Shown here: in pieces, positions 46,367 to 57,027 of the stretch
Layout of the letters: each line of letters starts with the position of its first letter
Position numbering within the stretch: position 1 is the first letter of the stretch
Source: Hymenobacter terricola
Lineage (GTDB): Bacteria; Bacteroidota; Bacteroidia; Cytophagales; Hymenobacteraceae
Length of the DNA: 64,000 bases
Assembly: GCF_017921975.2 (NCBI RefSeq)
Contig: NZ_JAGEMO020000003.1
Coordinates: forward strand, 248,001 to 312,000
Direction: 5' to 3'
Program-made: the position numbers and the translations under genes
Notes under the pieces: generated by a model
The model's database searches: none
What the model saw: only the letters and a program-made list of their open reading frames with translations
Told to the model about the DNA's origin: nothing

Positions 46367-46647
46367 TGTATAGCACCCGGAAGTGGTTATACCCCAACGG
46401 GCCCAGTCTGTATAGCAACGCTTTTGCGTTGGGCATAAATTACATTGGCATGTACCGCAACGCATGCGTGTTGAGCACTATCCCGCACCGGTATGTACAG
46501 TAACACCGTGTGGCTGGCCGCTATCCCGCACCCATACGTATAGTAACATTGTGTGGCTGGGCATAAACTCATACCCCGCCGTATCGCAACACCATGTGGC
46601 TGGGCATAACTGGGCATCTCCTTGTATCGCAACCACGGAGTATCACC
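46367..46647. repeat. Degenerate tandem array, 42-44 bp unit, about 6.5 copies
   Basis: Units begin at about 46367, 46409, 46451, 46494, 46538, 46581 and 46624, each with GTAT(A/C)GCAAC or GTA(C/T)AG/CTAAC followed by TGTGGCTGGGCATA-like words. Several units contain a small palindrome in the same place (AACGC-TTTT-GCGTT, AACGCATGCGTGTT). There are no spacers between repeats, so it is not CRISPR. No gene is visible in 46144-46669. Confidence 0.85.
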
Positions 46648-46669
46648 CTAAAACCGGCCCTACCAGCCC

Positions 46670-47554
46670 CTACAGCGCCCGCCGAATCCGGTCCTTCAGC
46701 CCGCCGGTGGCCTCCAGCAGCGGCAGGCGCACGGCGGCCCCGCACACGCCCAGGGCCTCCAGAGCGGCTTTTACGCCCACGGGATTGCTTTCCTCATACA
46801 TCAGCGGGTTGAGGGGCAGCAGGCGGAACAGGATGTCGCGGGCCGTGGCAAAGTCGTCGGCCAGGGCGGCGCGGGTCAGCTCGGCGAAGCGCTTGGGAAA
46901 GGCATTGGCCATGACGGAAATGATGCCCTCGGCGCCGCAGGCAATGAGCGCGGGCGTGAGCAGGTCATCGCCCGAGAGCAGCAGGAAATCTTTTGGCTTG
47001 TGGGCCGCGATGGTCAGGCACTGCTCCATGAGGCCGCTGGCTTCCTTGATGCCGATGATGTTGGGGTGCTGGGCCAGCCGCAGCGTGGTTTCGGCGGTGA
47101 GGTTGGACGCCGTGCGGCCGGGCACGTTGTACAGAATAATCGGCACGGGGCTGGCCTCGGCCAGGCGGTGGTAGTGGGCGATGAGGCCGGCCTGGCTGGG
47201 CTTGTTGTAGGCGGGGCTGGCCGAGAGCACGGCGGCCACGCCGTGCAGGTCGGTGGTGTGGAACAGCTCTTCGGCGGCGGCCGTGTCGTTGCTGCCGATG
47301 CCGTAGACCAGCGGCACGCGGCCGGCCACGTGCTCTTTGGCCACGCGCAACAGCTCGGCTTTCTCGGCGGCGGAGGTGGTGGGCGACTCGCCGGTGGTGC
47401 CGTTGATGACGAGGTATTCGACGCCGCCATCGATGCAGAAATCCAGCAGGCGGCGCCAGCCGTCGTAGTCCACCGCAAACGCGGCGGTGAACGGGGTGAC
47501 CAGGGCCACGCCAGTGCCGTGAAACGCGGGAAGACGGGAGCCAGAATTGTTCAT
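46670..47554 (-). CDS. dapA: 4-hydroxy-tetrahydrodipicolinate synthase
   Basis: The 294-residue TIM-barrel aldolase has GTGVALVTPF, INGTTGESPTTSAAEK, the active-site tyrosine in IILYNVPGRT and the Schiff-base lysine in IIGIKEASG. It makes the first committed intermediate of lysine and diaminopimelate synthesis from pyruvate and aspartate semialdehyde. The ATG at 47554 (MNNSGSRLPAF) is preferred, because codons upstream overlap the -7 box. The 3' end is partly duplicated at 46252-46306. Confidence 0.95.
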   Translation of the reverse strand: MNNSGSRLPAFHGTGVALVTPFTAAFAVDYDGWRRLLDFCIDGGVEYLVINGTTGESPTTSAAEKAELLRVAKEHVAGRVPLVYGIGSNDTAAAEELFHTTDLHGVAAVLSASPAYNKPSQAGLIAHYHRLAEASPVPIILYNVPGRTASNLTAETTLRLAQHPNIIGIKEASGLMEQCLTIAAHKPKDFLLLSGDDLLTPALIACGAEGIISVMANAFPKRFAELTRAALADDFATARDILFRLLPLNPLMYEESNPVGVKAALEALGVCGAAVRLPLLEATGGLKDRIRRAL

Positions 47555-47585
47555 GCCGAGGGTTTGCGGGTTAGTTTTGTGGGCG

Positions 47586-47593
47586 CAAAAGTA
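47586..47593 (-). promoter_or_regulatory. -7 box of dapA
   Basis: TACTTTTG on the minus strand, an exact TAnnTTTG, lies 31 bases before the ATG. Confidence 0.45.
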
Positions 47594-47687
47594 GCGCAAT
47601 GCGGCCCTTTGTGCGGCATTTGCCTTGGTTTACGATATTCACCCCCCTTCCCTTTTGGTTGCGAAGCCCGGCTTCCCCCGCTTTTTC

Positions 47688-48611
47688 ATGAAATTTACTT
47701 CCGCTTCCCTCCTGCTGGCAGCCCTCGCCGTGGCCGCCTGCGACTCCAAAACCGCCACCACCGGCGAAGCCGCCACCAGCACCGCCTCCGTAAAAGCCGA
47801 AAACATCGACCCGGCCGCCGCCGAAACCTCCGGGACCAAGGCCACGGCCGCCGACGAGGCCAACGCCACACCCGCCCCCGCCCCCGGCACCATCCCGGCC
47901 GCCAAATCCGGCGATGCCGCCGCCATCCTGGCCCGGCCGCAGGTGCCCATCCTCTGCTACCACCAGATTCGGGACTGGACGGCCCGGGACTCCAAGAACG
48001 CCAAGGACTACATCACGCCCATCGCCACGTTCAAGGCCCACATCAAGATGCTGGCCGATTCAGGCTACCACACCGTCTCGCCCGACCAGCTTTACGCCTA
48101 CATGACCACCGGCGCCAAGCTGCCGGCCAAGCCCATCATGCTCACGTTTGATGACACCGACCTTGACCAGTTCACCATCGCCCGCCCCGAGCTGGAGAAG
48201 TACGGCTACAAGGCCATGTACTTCGTGATGACCGTGAGCCTGGGCCGCCCCCACTACATGACCAAAGCCATGGTGAAGCAGCTTTCCGACGAAGGCAACA
48301 TCATCGGCTCGCACACCTGGGACCACCACAACGTGAAGAAATACCAGGGCCAGGACTGGGTAACGCAAATCGACAAGCCCACCAAAACGCTGGAGGACAT
48401 CACCGGCAAAAAAATCAACTACTTCGCCTACCCCTTCGGCCTCTGGAACGAGCAGGCCTTCCCGGAGCTGAAGAAGCGCGGCTTCGTAGCCGCCTTCTCA
48501 TTGGCCGAGAAGCGCGACCAGAACGACCCGCTGTTCACCATCCGCCGCATCATCGCCAGCGGCTACTGGACGCCCCGCACCCTGCACACCAGCATCGTGC
48601 AGTCGTTCTAG
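47688..48611 (+). CDS. Polysaccharide deacetylase lipoprotein
   Basis: The 307-residue protein has a lipoprotein signal (LLLAALAVAAC, Cys at about 18) and an Ala/Thr-rich linker to about residue 80. The deacetylase domain has VPILCYHQIRDW, IMLTFDDTDLDQF (DD), GSHTWDHHNV (HxxxH-type zinc ligands) and FAYPFGLWNEQ. It is anchored in an envelope membrane and probably removes acetyl or similar groups from a glycan. Unlike the copy at 22333 this one is intact. It diverges from dapA. Confidence 0.93.
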   Translation: MKFTSASLLLAALAVAACDSKTATTGEAATSTASVKAENIDPAAAETSGTKATAADEANATPAPAPGTIPAAKSGDAAAILARPQVPILCYHQIRDWTARDSKNAKDYITPIATFKAHIKMLADSGYHTVSPDQLYAYMTTGAKLPAKPIMLTFDDTDLDQFTIARPELEKYGYKAMYFVMTVSLGRPHYMTKAMVKQLSDEGNIIGSHTWDHHNVKKYQGQDWVTQIDKPTKTLEDITGKKINYFAYPFGLWNEQAFPELKKRGFVAAFSLAEKRDQNDPLFTIRRIIASGYWTPRTLHTSIVQSF

Positions 48612-48616
48612 GTAGC

Positions 48617-48695
48617 CTTCGTTATTAGTTGCTTGTTGTTCGTTGTCTGTTGTTAGAGCGCTGACAACGAACAACAAGCAACTAATAACGAAGGA
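48617..48695. repeat. 32-bp perfect palindrome after the deacetylase gene
   Basis: The arms 48617-48648 and 48664-48695, containing GTTATTAGTTGCTTGTTG, are exact complements around a 15-base loop. The position (just after a stop, just before a terminator) and word content are like those at 34790 and 39483. Confidence 0.95.
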
Positions 48696-48711
48696 CCCGG
48701 CTGACCGTCAA

Positions 48712-48746
48712 AAAAAGCCCCGTCAGCAGTTGACGGGGCTTTTTTG
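48712..48746. terminator. Bidirectional terminator
   Basis: AAAAAAGCCCCGTCA and its complement around a 5-base loop, between converging genes. Confidence 0.95.
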
Positions 48747-48788
48747 TATCGGTCAGTAACTCCGGAAATTATTCGTACCGGGACCGCA

Positions 48789-49319
48789 TCAGGGGGTTTT
48801 CACACCCGCAGGCCCGTTGGCAGCGGCTGGGGGGCTGATGCTGGCCGGTACCTGGTGCACCACCACCACGTAAGGGTAGTCACCCTTCATCTTGCTGTAA
48901 ATCGTGGCCTCGAAACCGACGCCCTGGAACCGGATGGCCTCACAGCTGGGGCACGTCACGGGCTGGGCGGTGAGCTTGCGGCTTTTGAGCTCCCGGGTCA
49001 ACTCGCGCACGCAGTTGGCCTGGGTGGTTTTGAGCACCACGTCCTGGCCGGGGCGCTGCGGCCGCAACGTGAGCCGGGCGGGTGGCAGGGAGCCGCCGTC
49101 CGGCGCGGGCACGGTCCAAAACGTCTCGCGCAAAGCAGCCGTGGGACCAGTAAAGGTCCATTCGAAGGTGAGGTGCGCAGTCACGACCTGCGGCGTGGTC
49201 AAAGCCGTCGGCTCGGTCCCAATGGCCAGCAGGTCCGACAGCCCCAGGCACTGGGCTCGCAATGACGGCGCCGCCGCTCCTTGCCAAAGGAGCAGCAGCA
49301 GGATAACAAGAATTCGCAT
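48789..49319 (-). CDS. Exported hypothetical protein
   Basis: The 176-residue protein has a signal peptide (MRILVILLLLLWQGAAAPSLRA). Two cysteines in VTCPSCEAIRFQGVGFEATIY and another in ANCVRELTREL suggest disulfides or a metal site in the periplasm. No family is recognised. It is the last of several minus-strand genes in this stretch but has its own 309-bp upstream gap. Confidence 0.65.
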   Translation of the reverse strand: MRILVILLLLLWQGAAAPSLRAQCLGLSDLLAIGTEPTALTTPQVVTAHLTFEWTFTGPTAALRETFWTVPAPDGGSLPPARLTLRPQRPGQDVVLKTTQANCVRELTRELKSRKLTAQPVTCPSCEAIRFQGVGFEATIYSKMKGDYPYVVVVHQVPASISPPAAANGPAGVKTP

Positions 49320-49628
49320 GGGTGGGAAATAGAGGTCAAAGGTCGGTATTTCAGTCGATAGACAAAAATGCAGCCGGATATAAACCCCAATTTAAAGATT
49401 GGTATAGAAGTTATCCGCGGGCTAATGAAGTTGCCTTCCACTAGCCCGCGGGCAATGCCACCAAACAGGAGCTGAGGGCACATTTTAGTGCATCATCAGC
49501 TCAGTACAATCTTATCAATTCCACCCCGTTTTTGTTGCGGCGTTCGGAAACGACCGAAACCGAGTCCCCTTACCGCGATTTCGTGGTCAAGCCACGAGGC
49601 AATGCCTGGAAATAAGGCCCGAATGCAC
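49320..49628. other. Gap upstream of the exported hypothetical gene
   Basis: No ORF is supported. A 10-bp inverted repeat CCGCGGGCTA/TAGCCCGCGG lies at 49415-49424 and 49442-49451. On the minus strand GACCTTTG lies about 20 bases before the hypothetical gene, a near match to the usual -7 box. Confidence 0.4.
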
Positions 49629-51858
<2,230 letters not shown>

Positions 51859-51878
51859 CCGGATTTTTTCAGGTGCTA

Positions 51879-52499
51879 CTAATTCCGTACTAAAACGCCG
51901 TCGGCCAGAAAAGTCAGCTGCTGCTCGTCCTGCGTGATGGCCGCAATCTCCTGGTCCGACTTGCCGGCGTCTTTGGCGTAGTGCTGCAGCTCGGCTTTGG
52001 GCACGGTGCTGCGGTAAGCCCAGCCACTCACCACCACGTCGTGGCCGCTGAGGTCTTTCGGCACGAAAAACGCGTAATCCCGGAAGCGGACGCGCATTTC
52101 CTTGCCGTCGGCGGTGGGCAGCGTCATCCAGCAGCCTTTGGCCTGGCACACGGCCGAGGCCTTGCCCGCTACTTTCACCTGGGCCGAATCGCGGGCATTC
52201 AGGGCCACGCCGAGGGCGCTCACGGGCACGGCACCGTCGGGGCTGATGACTGCGCCGTAGGTTTGGCCGGGGGCCACGGGGGCAATGCTGGTATTGCCGG
52301 GGCGCTCCTCGCCTTCCTCCTCTTCCTGGTTCGATTCGTTGCCGGTCCCGCTGCCCTTGGGCACGCTGGAATCGTGGCCGTTCACCTCTTTCTGGCCTTG
52401 CGGCACGGGCAGCACGGGGTTAATCGGGGCCGAAGGGAAGAAGCGTACCAGCACCAGAATGGCGACCAATACACCAACAAACGAGAGGATAAATTTCAT
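51879..52499 (-). CDS. DUF4920 protein, membrane-anchored
   Basis: The 206-residue protein has an N-terminal transmembrane segment (MKFILSFVGVLVAILVLVRF) and an acidic, low-complexity linker with SNQEEEEGEERPGN. The DUF4920 domain carries VAGKASAVCQAKGCWMTLP and VRFRDYAFFVPKDLSGHDVVV. The conserved C..KGCWM resembles metal or redox sites, but the function is unknown. The start at 52499 is chosen for the anchor; the frame has eight further codons. Confidence 0.88.
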   Translation of the reverse strand: MKFILSFVGVLVAILVLVRFFPSAPINPVLPVPQGQKEVNGHDSSVPKGSGTGNESNQEEEEGEERPGNTSIAPVAPGQTYGAVISPDGAVPVSALGVALNARDSAQVKVAGKASAVCQAKGCWMTLPTADGKEMRVRFRDYAFFVPKDLSGHDVVVSGWAYRSTVPKAELQHYAKDAGKSDQEIAAITQDEQQLTFLADGVLVRN

Positions 52500-52591
52500 G
52501 ACTTGGGAGGTTGAGAATAACACTCAAAGATTAAGAACCAGGCGAAGAATCGGGCTTTTGACCTTCTCCTGCCTCTTAAAGTCGCGGCAAC

Positions 52592-53212
52592 CTACTGGGC
52601 GATATCCACGGCCCGGCCCAGCTTGCGGATGTAGGCCATCCGGCGCTCCGAACCACCGGCGCCCAGGTAATCGAACCCCACCGTGGCGGGGTCATCGCGC
52701 AGGGCCGACCAGGTTTTGGAATCTACTTCGGCGGGCTGCTCGGCCCCGGCCGGAATGGCCGGCTGGGTGAAATGGCCATCGGCAAAGAAGTTGTTCATGC
52801 CCTGTAGAATCGCAATTTCCTGCTCGCGCACGCTGGCCGACTGCGCATCGGTAAGGTCGGAGTGGCTGAGGAGGGCGCGGGCAGGCAGTACCTCGTGGCG
52901 CAGGGTATCGCCTTTGCTGCTGATGATGATGAGGTGGGCCTGGGAGGTGAGCACGCGCGGGCCACGCAGCTGCAACACAAACTGGTCCTGGGTTTTGGAG
53001 TCGGAAAAGGAGTGCGATGCCGTCACGGTATTGAGCACTGTTTTGTTGCCGATGCGGGCGCGGGAGCCGGCGGGCGGCGGCGTGTAGGTGGCGTGCGGGT
53101 CGACGGTAGAGTTGCTGACTTCGCGCTCGGTGCTCACGCAGGAAGCGAGTTCCAGGGTAAGCGTGGCGGCGGTGAGGCAGAGGGCAGAAAGTCGGACTAT
53201 CAGGGTTTTCAT
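52592..53212 (-). CDS. Lipoprotein of unknown function
   Basis: The 206-residue protein begins MKTLIVRLSALCLTAATLTL, with a lipobox-like LELASC. The mature part has no recognisable motif except LRGPRVLTSQAHLIIISSKG and a helical, acidic middle. It is probably attached to an envelope membrane. The start at 53212 is supported by an exact -7 box 34 bases upstream. Confidence 0.65.
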   Translation of the reverse strand: MKTLIVRLSALCLTAATLTLELASCVSTEREVSNSTVDPHATYTPPPAGSRARIGNKTVLNTVTASHSFSDSKTQDQFVLQLRGPRVLTSQAHLIIISSKGDTLRHEVLPARALLSHSDLTDAQSASVREQEIAILQGMNNFFADGHFTQPAIPAGAEQPAEVDSKTWSALRDDPATVGFDYLGAGGSERRMAYIRKLGRAVDIAQ

Positions 53213-53246
53213 AAATAGCTGGCGACCCAAAAGGGAATTGGGCTCA

Positions 53247-53254
53247 CAAAGGTA
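53247..53254 (-). promoter_or_regulatory. -7 box of the lipoprotein gene
   Basis: TACCTTTG on the minus strand, an exact TAnnTTTG match, 34 bases before the ATG. Confidence 0.5.
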
Positions 53255-53364
53255 AGGCGGGAAAATGGGGCCGTAAAGATTGAGCTGCAACCAGCGCAAT
53301 ACCCGGCTATTGGGATTTTACGACAAAGCTCAGGCATTGGGTTTGCCACCGGCCCAATTCAGGC

Positions 53365-54123
53365 TCAGAACAGGCCCACTTCGACCCCCAGCAGCCAGTG
53401 GGGCAGCTCGGGCCAGGCAGAGTAGCTTGGGCCAAAGGCCGGCGACACCCGGTAGCGCGCCGTGAGGGCGTAGCGGTCCATGCCCAGGCGGGCGCCCAAA
53501 CTGCCGGTCCAGCGGCGCAGGTACGGGAGGCCACGCTCCGTCGTTTCCACCGAGCCAATGCCGGGCCCCGGGTCGTCCTCGGTGGTGTGGCTGGTGGCGG
53601 CCACCCAGCCTCCGCCGGCCAGCAGGTCGAGGTAGCTCCCCACGGCATTGCCCCGCCGGCCCGCGTTCAGGCGCACGCTGGCTTCGGAATACACTTCGTG
53701 CAGGCCAAAGTTTTCGCTCTGGTGCAGGGCGGGCGTGGGAATGGTTTTCTGGCCGTTTTGCGCCAGGCCGTAGCGCCGGTAGGCGTAGCCCAGGTCGAGG
53801 TTGAGGGCCAGGGCTTGATTGAGCCGGAGCTTGAGCCGGCCGCCGCCGCGCACCTCCGCCGAGGACGGACCGTGGTGCAGGGCCGCTCCGGCCGGCCCGG
53901 CCACCAGCCCATAGCCCAAATAGACGTGGCCAAAATAGCGGCGATTGGGCCCAAACGTGGTTTTCACGGTGTCGTCGGCCACGTTGGCGTGCACCAACAC
54001 CTGCTGCGCCCGGGCCGCCAGGGCACTGCCGGCAACCAGCAGGGCGGCTACTATCGCGGCCTTCTTTCCGGAAAATGGCGCCTTGCTCACCCGCAAATGG
54101 CGAAGTATTGAGGAGAAATTCAT
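53365..54123 (-). CDS. Outer-membrane beta-barrel-like protein
   Basis: The 252-residue protein has a signal peptide (KAAIVAALLVAGSALAARAQ). Its mature part alternates polar and hydrophobic residues in short strands (YFGHVYLGYGLVAG, KLRLNQALALNLDLGYAYRR, GARLGMDRYALTARY) and ends in phenylalanine (LLGVEVGLF), as outer-membrane barrels do. The ATG overlaps the stop of the S8 peptidase gene (ATGA), so the two are translationally coupled and probably work together. The function is unknown. Confidence 0.75.
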   Translation of the reverse strand: MNFSSILRHLRVSKAPFSGKKAAIVAALLVAGSALAARAQQVLVHANVADDTVKTTFGPNRRYFGHVYLGYGLVAGPAGAALHHGPSSAEVRGGGRLKLRLNQALALNLDLGYAYRRYGLAQNGQKTIPTPALHQSENFGLHEVYSEASVRLNAGRRGNAVGSYLDLLAGGGWVAATSHTTEDDPGPGIGSVETTERGLPYLRRWTGSLGARLGMDRYALTARYRVSPAFGPSYSAWPELPHWLLGVEVGLF

Positions 54124-56009
54124 CGTTCCGAATAAGTCCCGGTGTAGCCTTTGAAATGCACCCGCAGCACGTCGCCGCCGCGCAGCAGGCGGCGCGGCAC
54201 CTGCACCACCAGGCGCTGGGTTACGGCGCGGGTTTCGTAGCGGTGCAGCACGCCGCGGCGGTCGGCCAGGTTCCAGTAGAGGTAGGCGGGGTAGTTGGGT
54301 TCGGGCAGCGAAGCCAAAGACGCCGCGCCCGGCGGCACGGGCTGCTCGTGGCCCACGCGCGGCACCGATTCACTGGCCGAGGCTTTGGGGTCGGCTACTT
54401 CGGGGGCGGCTTGCAGGGCCGCTTCGCTTTGGTCGGCCACCAGCGGCAGGGATTCGGCGGGGCGCAGGGCGGCCTCGGGCCGAATGATGACGGCCACGAG
54501 GCTGTCGTGGGGCACGAAATCGAAGGTGGGCACGGCGGCCGGGGACTGCGGCAGCTCCGGGTGCACAGCAAAGTGGTGGAAGCGCGGGCGGCCGTAGCCG
54601 TGGGCGTAGTCGAAATACGGGTACAGCTCCGCCGATTTTTCCAGGCCCTGAAACAGCTGCATGGCCGTGAGCTTGCGGTTTTGCTGCCACATGCAGGCCG
54701 CGAAACCGGCCACCAGCGGCGAGGAAAACGACGTACCTTCCAGCCGCTCGTAGTCGTCGGGAGTGGTGGTGAGCACAATGCCGAACGCCGCCAGGTTGGG
54801 CTTGGGGCGCCGGTCGGCGGTGGGGCCGTAGGAGCTGAAATCGACGTGCAGGCCGGTTTCGGGGTCGAGCCCGCCAATGGCCAGGGCCGAGTCGGCGTCA
54901 GCGGGCGTGCCGATGCGCACCCAGTCGTTGTCGCCGTCGTTGCCGGCGGCGCTCACCACCAATATGCCCTTGCGCGCCGCCAGGTTGGCGGCCCGCGAAA
55001 TGAGGCTGCGGTGGCCGTCCATCAGCTCCGGGAAATAGCGCTGCTCGGTGTACGCCAGCGAAGAATTGATGATGTCGGCCCCGAGGCGGTCGGCCCATTC
55101 CACGGCGGCCAGCCAGGCTTCTTCTTCGGCGTAGCGCTCCCGGTTTAGCTGCTCGGTGCGGGCCAGGAGGTACTCGGCGGCCGGCGCCAGGCCCAGGGCC
55201 GAGCCCAGCGTGCCGTCGATGCCGGCCGGCAGGCGGCCGGCGAGGCAGCCCATTACTTCGGTGCCGTGGCTACCGCTGTGGTACACGTCGGCGCGGTTTT
55301 TCAGGAAATCATGGGTAGCCACGATGCGCTTGCCCGCAATCAATTCGCGGAAGGCCGGGTGGTCCGGCAGCCCGCGAAAGCCCACGTCGAACACCGCGAT
55401 GCGCAGGCCCCGACCGTCCAGGCCCGCGGCGCGCAGCGCGGGGCCGTCGAGGTGGGCCGTCTGGCGGCGGGCCAGCAGGTAGTCGTTGGCCGAAATGGGC
55501 GGCTTGGGTGGTTGGGCACCTGGTTTGCTGGTCGTGCTGTTGGCAGGCGACACTTCGGCCGCCTCCACGTCGCGCCGGGGCCACAGCTGCACGGTGCGAA
55601 TGCCAGGCACCGTCCGCAACGCCGTGGCCTGCGCCGCCGTGGCCCGGCACGCCACCGCGTTGAACCAGCGGCTCACCAGCGTCACCGTATCGACCCGTGC
55701 CGTGATGGCCGCCAGGTAATCGGTTCGCACGGACAGGTCGGTGGCCTCGTAGGCGGGCAAGTGCTGGCGAGCCCGGCGGGCCCGCGCCGCTGGCGTAAAA
55801 TACTGCTTTGGGTTGAAGCGGACGCCGTTTTTGTCGTTTAGCGTAATCCAGTAGCGGGCGGTAGCAGTGGCGTGGGGCGGCACCCCAGTGGGCGGAGCCT
55901 GCGCGGCAGCGGGCCGCACCGCGCCCAACAGCACCAGGCCTAGCCCGCCGGCGCGGCAAGACGGTGCCAAATGGCTCCAAATGGCAGTAAACAAAGGAAG
56001 AAAGTACAT
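54120..56009 (-). CDS. Secreted S8-family subtilisin-like serine protease
   Basis: The 629-residue protein has a hydrophobic export signal near its start (GLGLVLLGAVRPAAA). A propeptide-like region precedes the subtilase domain, which has the catalytic triad in IAVFDVGFRG (Asp), YHSGSHGTEVMG (His) and GTSFSSPLVAG (Ser). NSSLAYTEQ and VVSAAGNDGDND help form the oxyanion hole region. The C-terminal 200 residues are a beta-rich extension, but no T9SS sorting motif is visible. The start at 56009 was chosen because upstream codons overlap the divergent OmpA gene and its leader. It overlaps the barrel gene by four bases. Confidence 0.9.
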   Translation of the reverse strand: MYFLPLFTAIWSHLAPSCRAGGLGLVLLGAVRPAAAQAPPTGVPPHATATARYWITLNDKNGVRFNPKQYFTPAARARRARQHLPAYEATDLSVRTDYLAAITARVDTVTLVSRWFNAVACRATAAQATALRTVPGIRTVQLWPRRDVEAAEVSPANSTTSKPGAQPPKPPISANDYLLARRQTAHLDGPALRAAGLDGRGLRIAVFDVGFRGLPDHPAFRELIAGKRIVATHDFLKNRADVYHSGSHGTEVMGCLAGRLPAGIDGTLGSALGLAPAAEYLLARTEQLNRERYAEEEAWLAAVEWADRLGADIINSSLAYTEQRYFPELMDGHRSLISRAANLAARKGILVVSAAGNDGDNDWVRIGTPADADSALAIGGLDPETGLHVDFSSYGPTADRRPKPNLAAFGIVLTTTPDDYERLEGTSFSSPLVAGFAACMWQQNRKLTAMQLFQGLEKSAELYPYFDYAHGYGRPRFHHFAVHPELPQSPAAVPTFDFVPHDSLVAVIIRPEAALRPAESLPLVADQSEAALQAAPEVADPKASASESVPRVGHEQPVPPGAASLASLPEPNYPAYLYWNLADRRGVLHRYETRAVTQRLVVQVPRRLLRGGDVLRVHFKGYTGTYSER

Positions 56010-56019
56010 AGAATTGCCC

Positions 56020-56027
56020 CAAAGATA
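56020..56027 (-). promoter_or_regulatory. Possible -7 box of the S8 protease gene
   Basis: TATCTTTG on the minus strand, an exact TAnnTTTG match, is only 10 bases before the chosen ATG. If real, the transcript has a very short leader or translation begins further in. Confidence 0.35.
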
Positions 56028-56100
56028 ACCCCAGCCGGTGGCGCCCGTTTTAATGCTGGTCCGTTCGGGCTGCATTTGTTTTTTTAACCCTGCATCCATC

Positions 56101-56922
56101 ATGTTTTTTCGCTTCTCTCCCACCCTCTTACTCGGGGCCGCGCTGCTGGCGCTGCCCGGCTGCAACCAAAAAGAAATTGCCGCCTTGCAGCAGCAAAATG
56201 CCGAGCTCACCAAATCGCGCGACCAGCTTACCCTGGAAAAAAGCGCCCTGGCCAACGATAAAACCCGCAACGAAGAAGCCCTCCGAAATTCGCTACTCAA
56301 TAAAAACCAACAGGTTAATCAACTAAATCAAAACCTGGGTGATGCGGAAACCGACATCAAAAACAAGGACGCCGACCTGCAAAGCAAAAACGCCCGCATC
56401 GCCGACCTGCAGAATGCCTTGGCGCAAAAAGACGCGGCAACCAAAGCCCTCCGCCAACGCGTTTCCGACGCCCTGCTGGGTTTCAATGCCCAGGACCTGC
56501 AGGTGAGTGTGAAGAATGGCAAGGTGTACGTGTCGCTCTCGGAGCAGCTGCTTTTCAAATCGGGCTCGACCAAAGTGGACCCCAAGGGCCAGGATGCTCT
56601 GCGCAAGCTGGCCATGGCCCTCAAGGATAACAAGGACGTGAACGTGCTGGTGGAAGGCCACACCGACAATGTGCCCATCAAAGGCACTACCGCCAGCGGG
56701 GCCCGCGACAACTGGGACCTGAGCGTGATGCGCGCCACCGAAATCACCCGTCTGCTGACTACCGCCGGCATGGACCCCGCTCAGGTGACGCCCTCGGGCC
56801 GCGCCGAGTTCCTGCCCATTGCCGCCAACGACACCCCCGCCAACAAGGCTCTGAATCGCCGCACCGACATCATCCTCACGCCAAAACTGGATGAGCTGTT
56901 CTCGATTCTGAACCAGAACTAG
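56101..56922 (+). CDS. OmpA/MotB-type peptidoglycan-binding lipoprotein with coiled coil
   Basis: The 273-residue protein has a lipoprotein signal ending LLALPGC. A long coiled coil (about 24-120, with QQQNAELTKSRDQLTLEKSA and repeated Asn/Gln/Lys heptads) precedes a C-terminal OmpA domain. That domain has LVEGHTDNVPIKG, WDLSVMRATEI and NRRTDIILTP. This layout (lipid anchor, spacer, peptidoglycan binding) links a membrane to the cell wall. It diverges from the S8 gene. Confidence 0.92.
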   Translation: MFFRFSPTLLLGAALLALPGCNQKEIAALQQQNAELTKSRDQLTLEKSALANDKTRNEEALRNSLLNKNQQVNQLNQNLGDAETDIKNKDADLQSKNARIADLQNALAQKDAATKALRQRVSDALLGFNAQDLQVSVKNGKVYVSLSEQLLFKSGSTKVDPKGQDALRKLAMALKDNKDVNVLVEGHTDNVPIKGTTASGARDNWDLSVMRATEITRLLTTAGMDPAQVTPSGRAEFLPIAANDTPANKALNRRTDIILTPKLDELFSILNQN

Positions 56923-56949
56923 GGCATTGGGGGTCACTGAGGCTAACGA

Positions 56950-56983
56950 AACAGCCCGCCGTGCAAAAGCACGGCGGGCTGTT
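56950..56983. terminator. Bidirectional terminator
   Basis: The 15-bp perfect stem AACAGCCCGCCGTGC and complement has the loop AAAA, between converging genes. Confidence 0.9.
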
Positions 56984-57027
56984 CAACTTTATGCACACAA
57001 TACTCAGGATGACAGACTGATTACATA

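Noticed and set aside
46367..46647. Possible CRISPR array
   Set aside because: Units are directly adjacent without unique spacers and are degenerate; no cas gene is nearby.
54123..55148. Long plus-strand ORFs opposite the protease, ligase, lepA and peptidase genes
   Set aside because: They are mirror frames of high-GC coding sequence, rich in Gly, His, Val and Arg without domains, and are explained by the real genes on the other strand.
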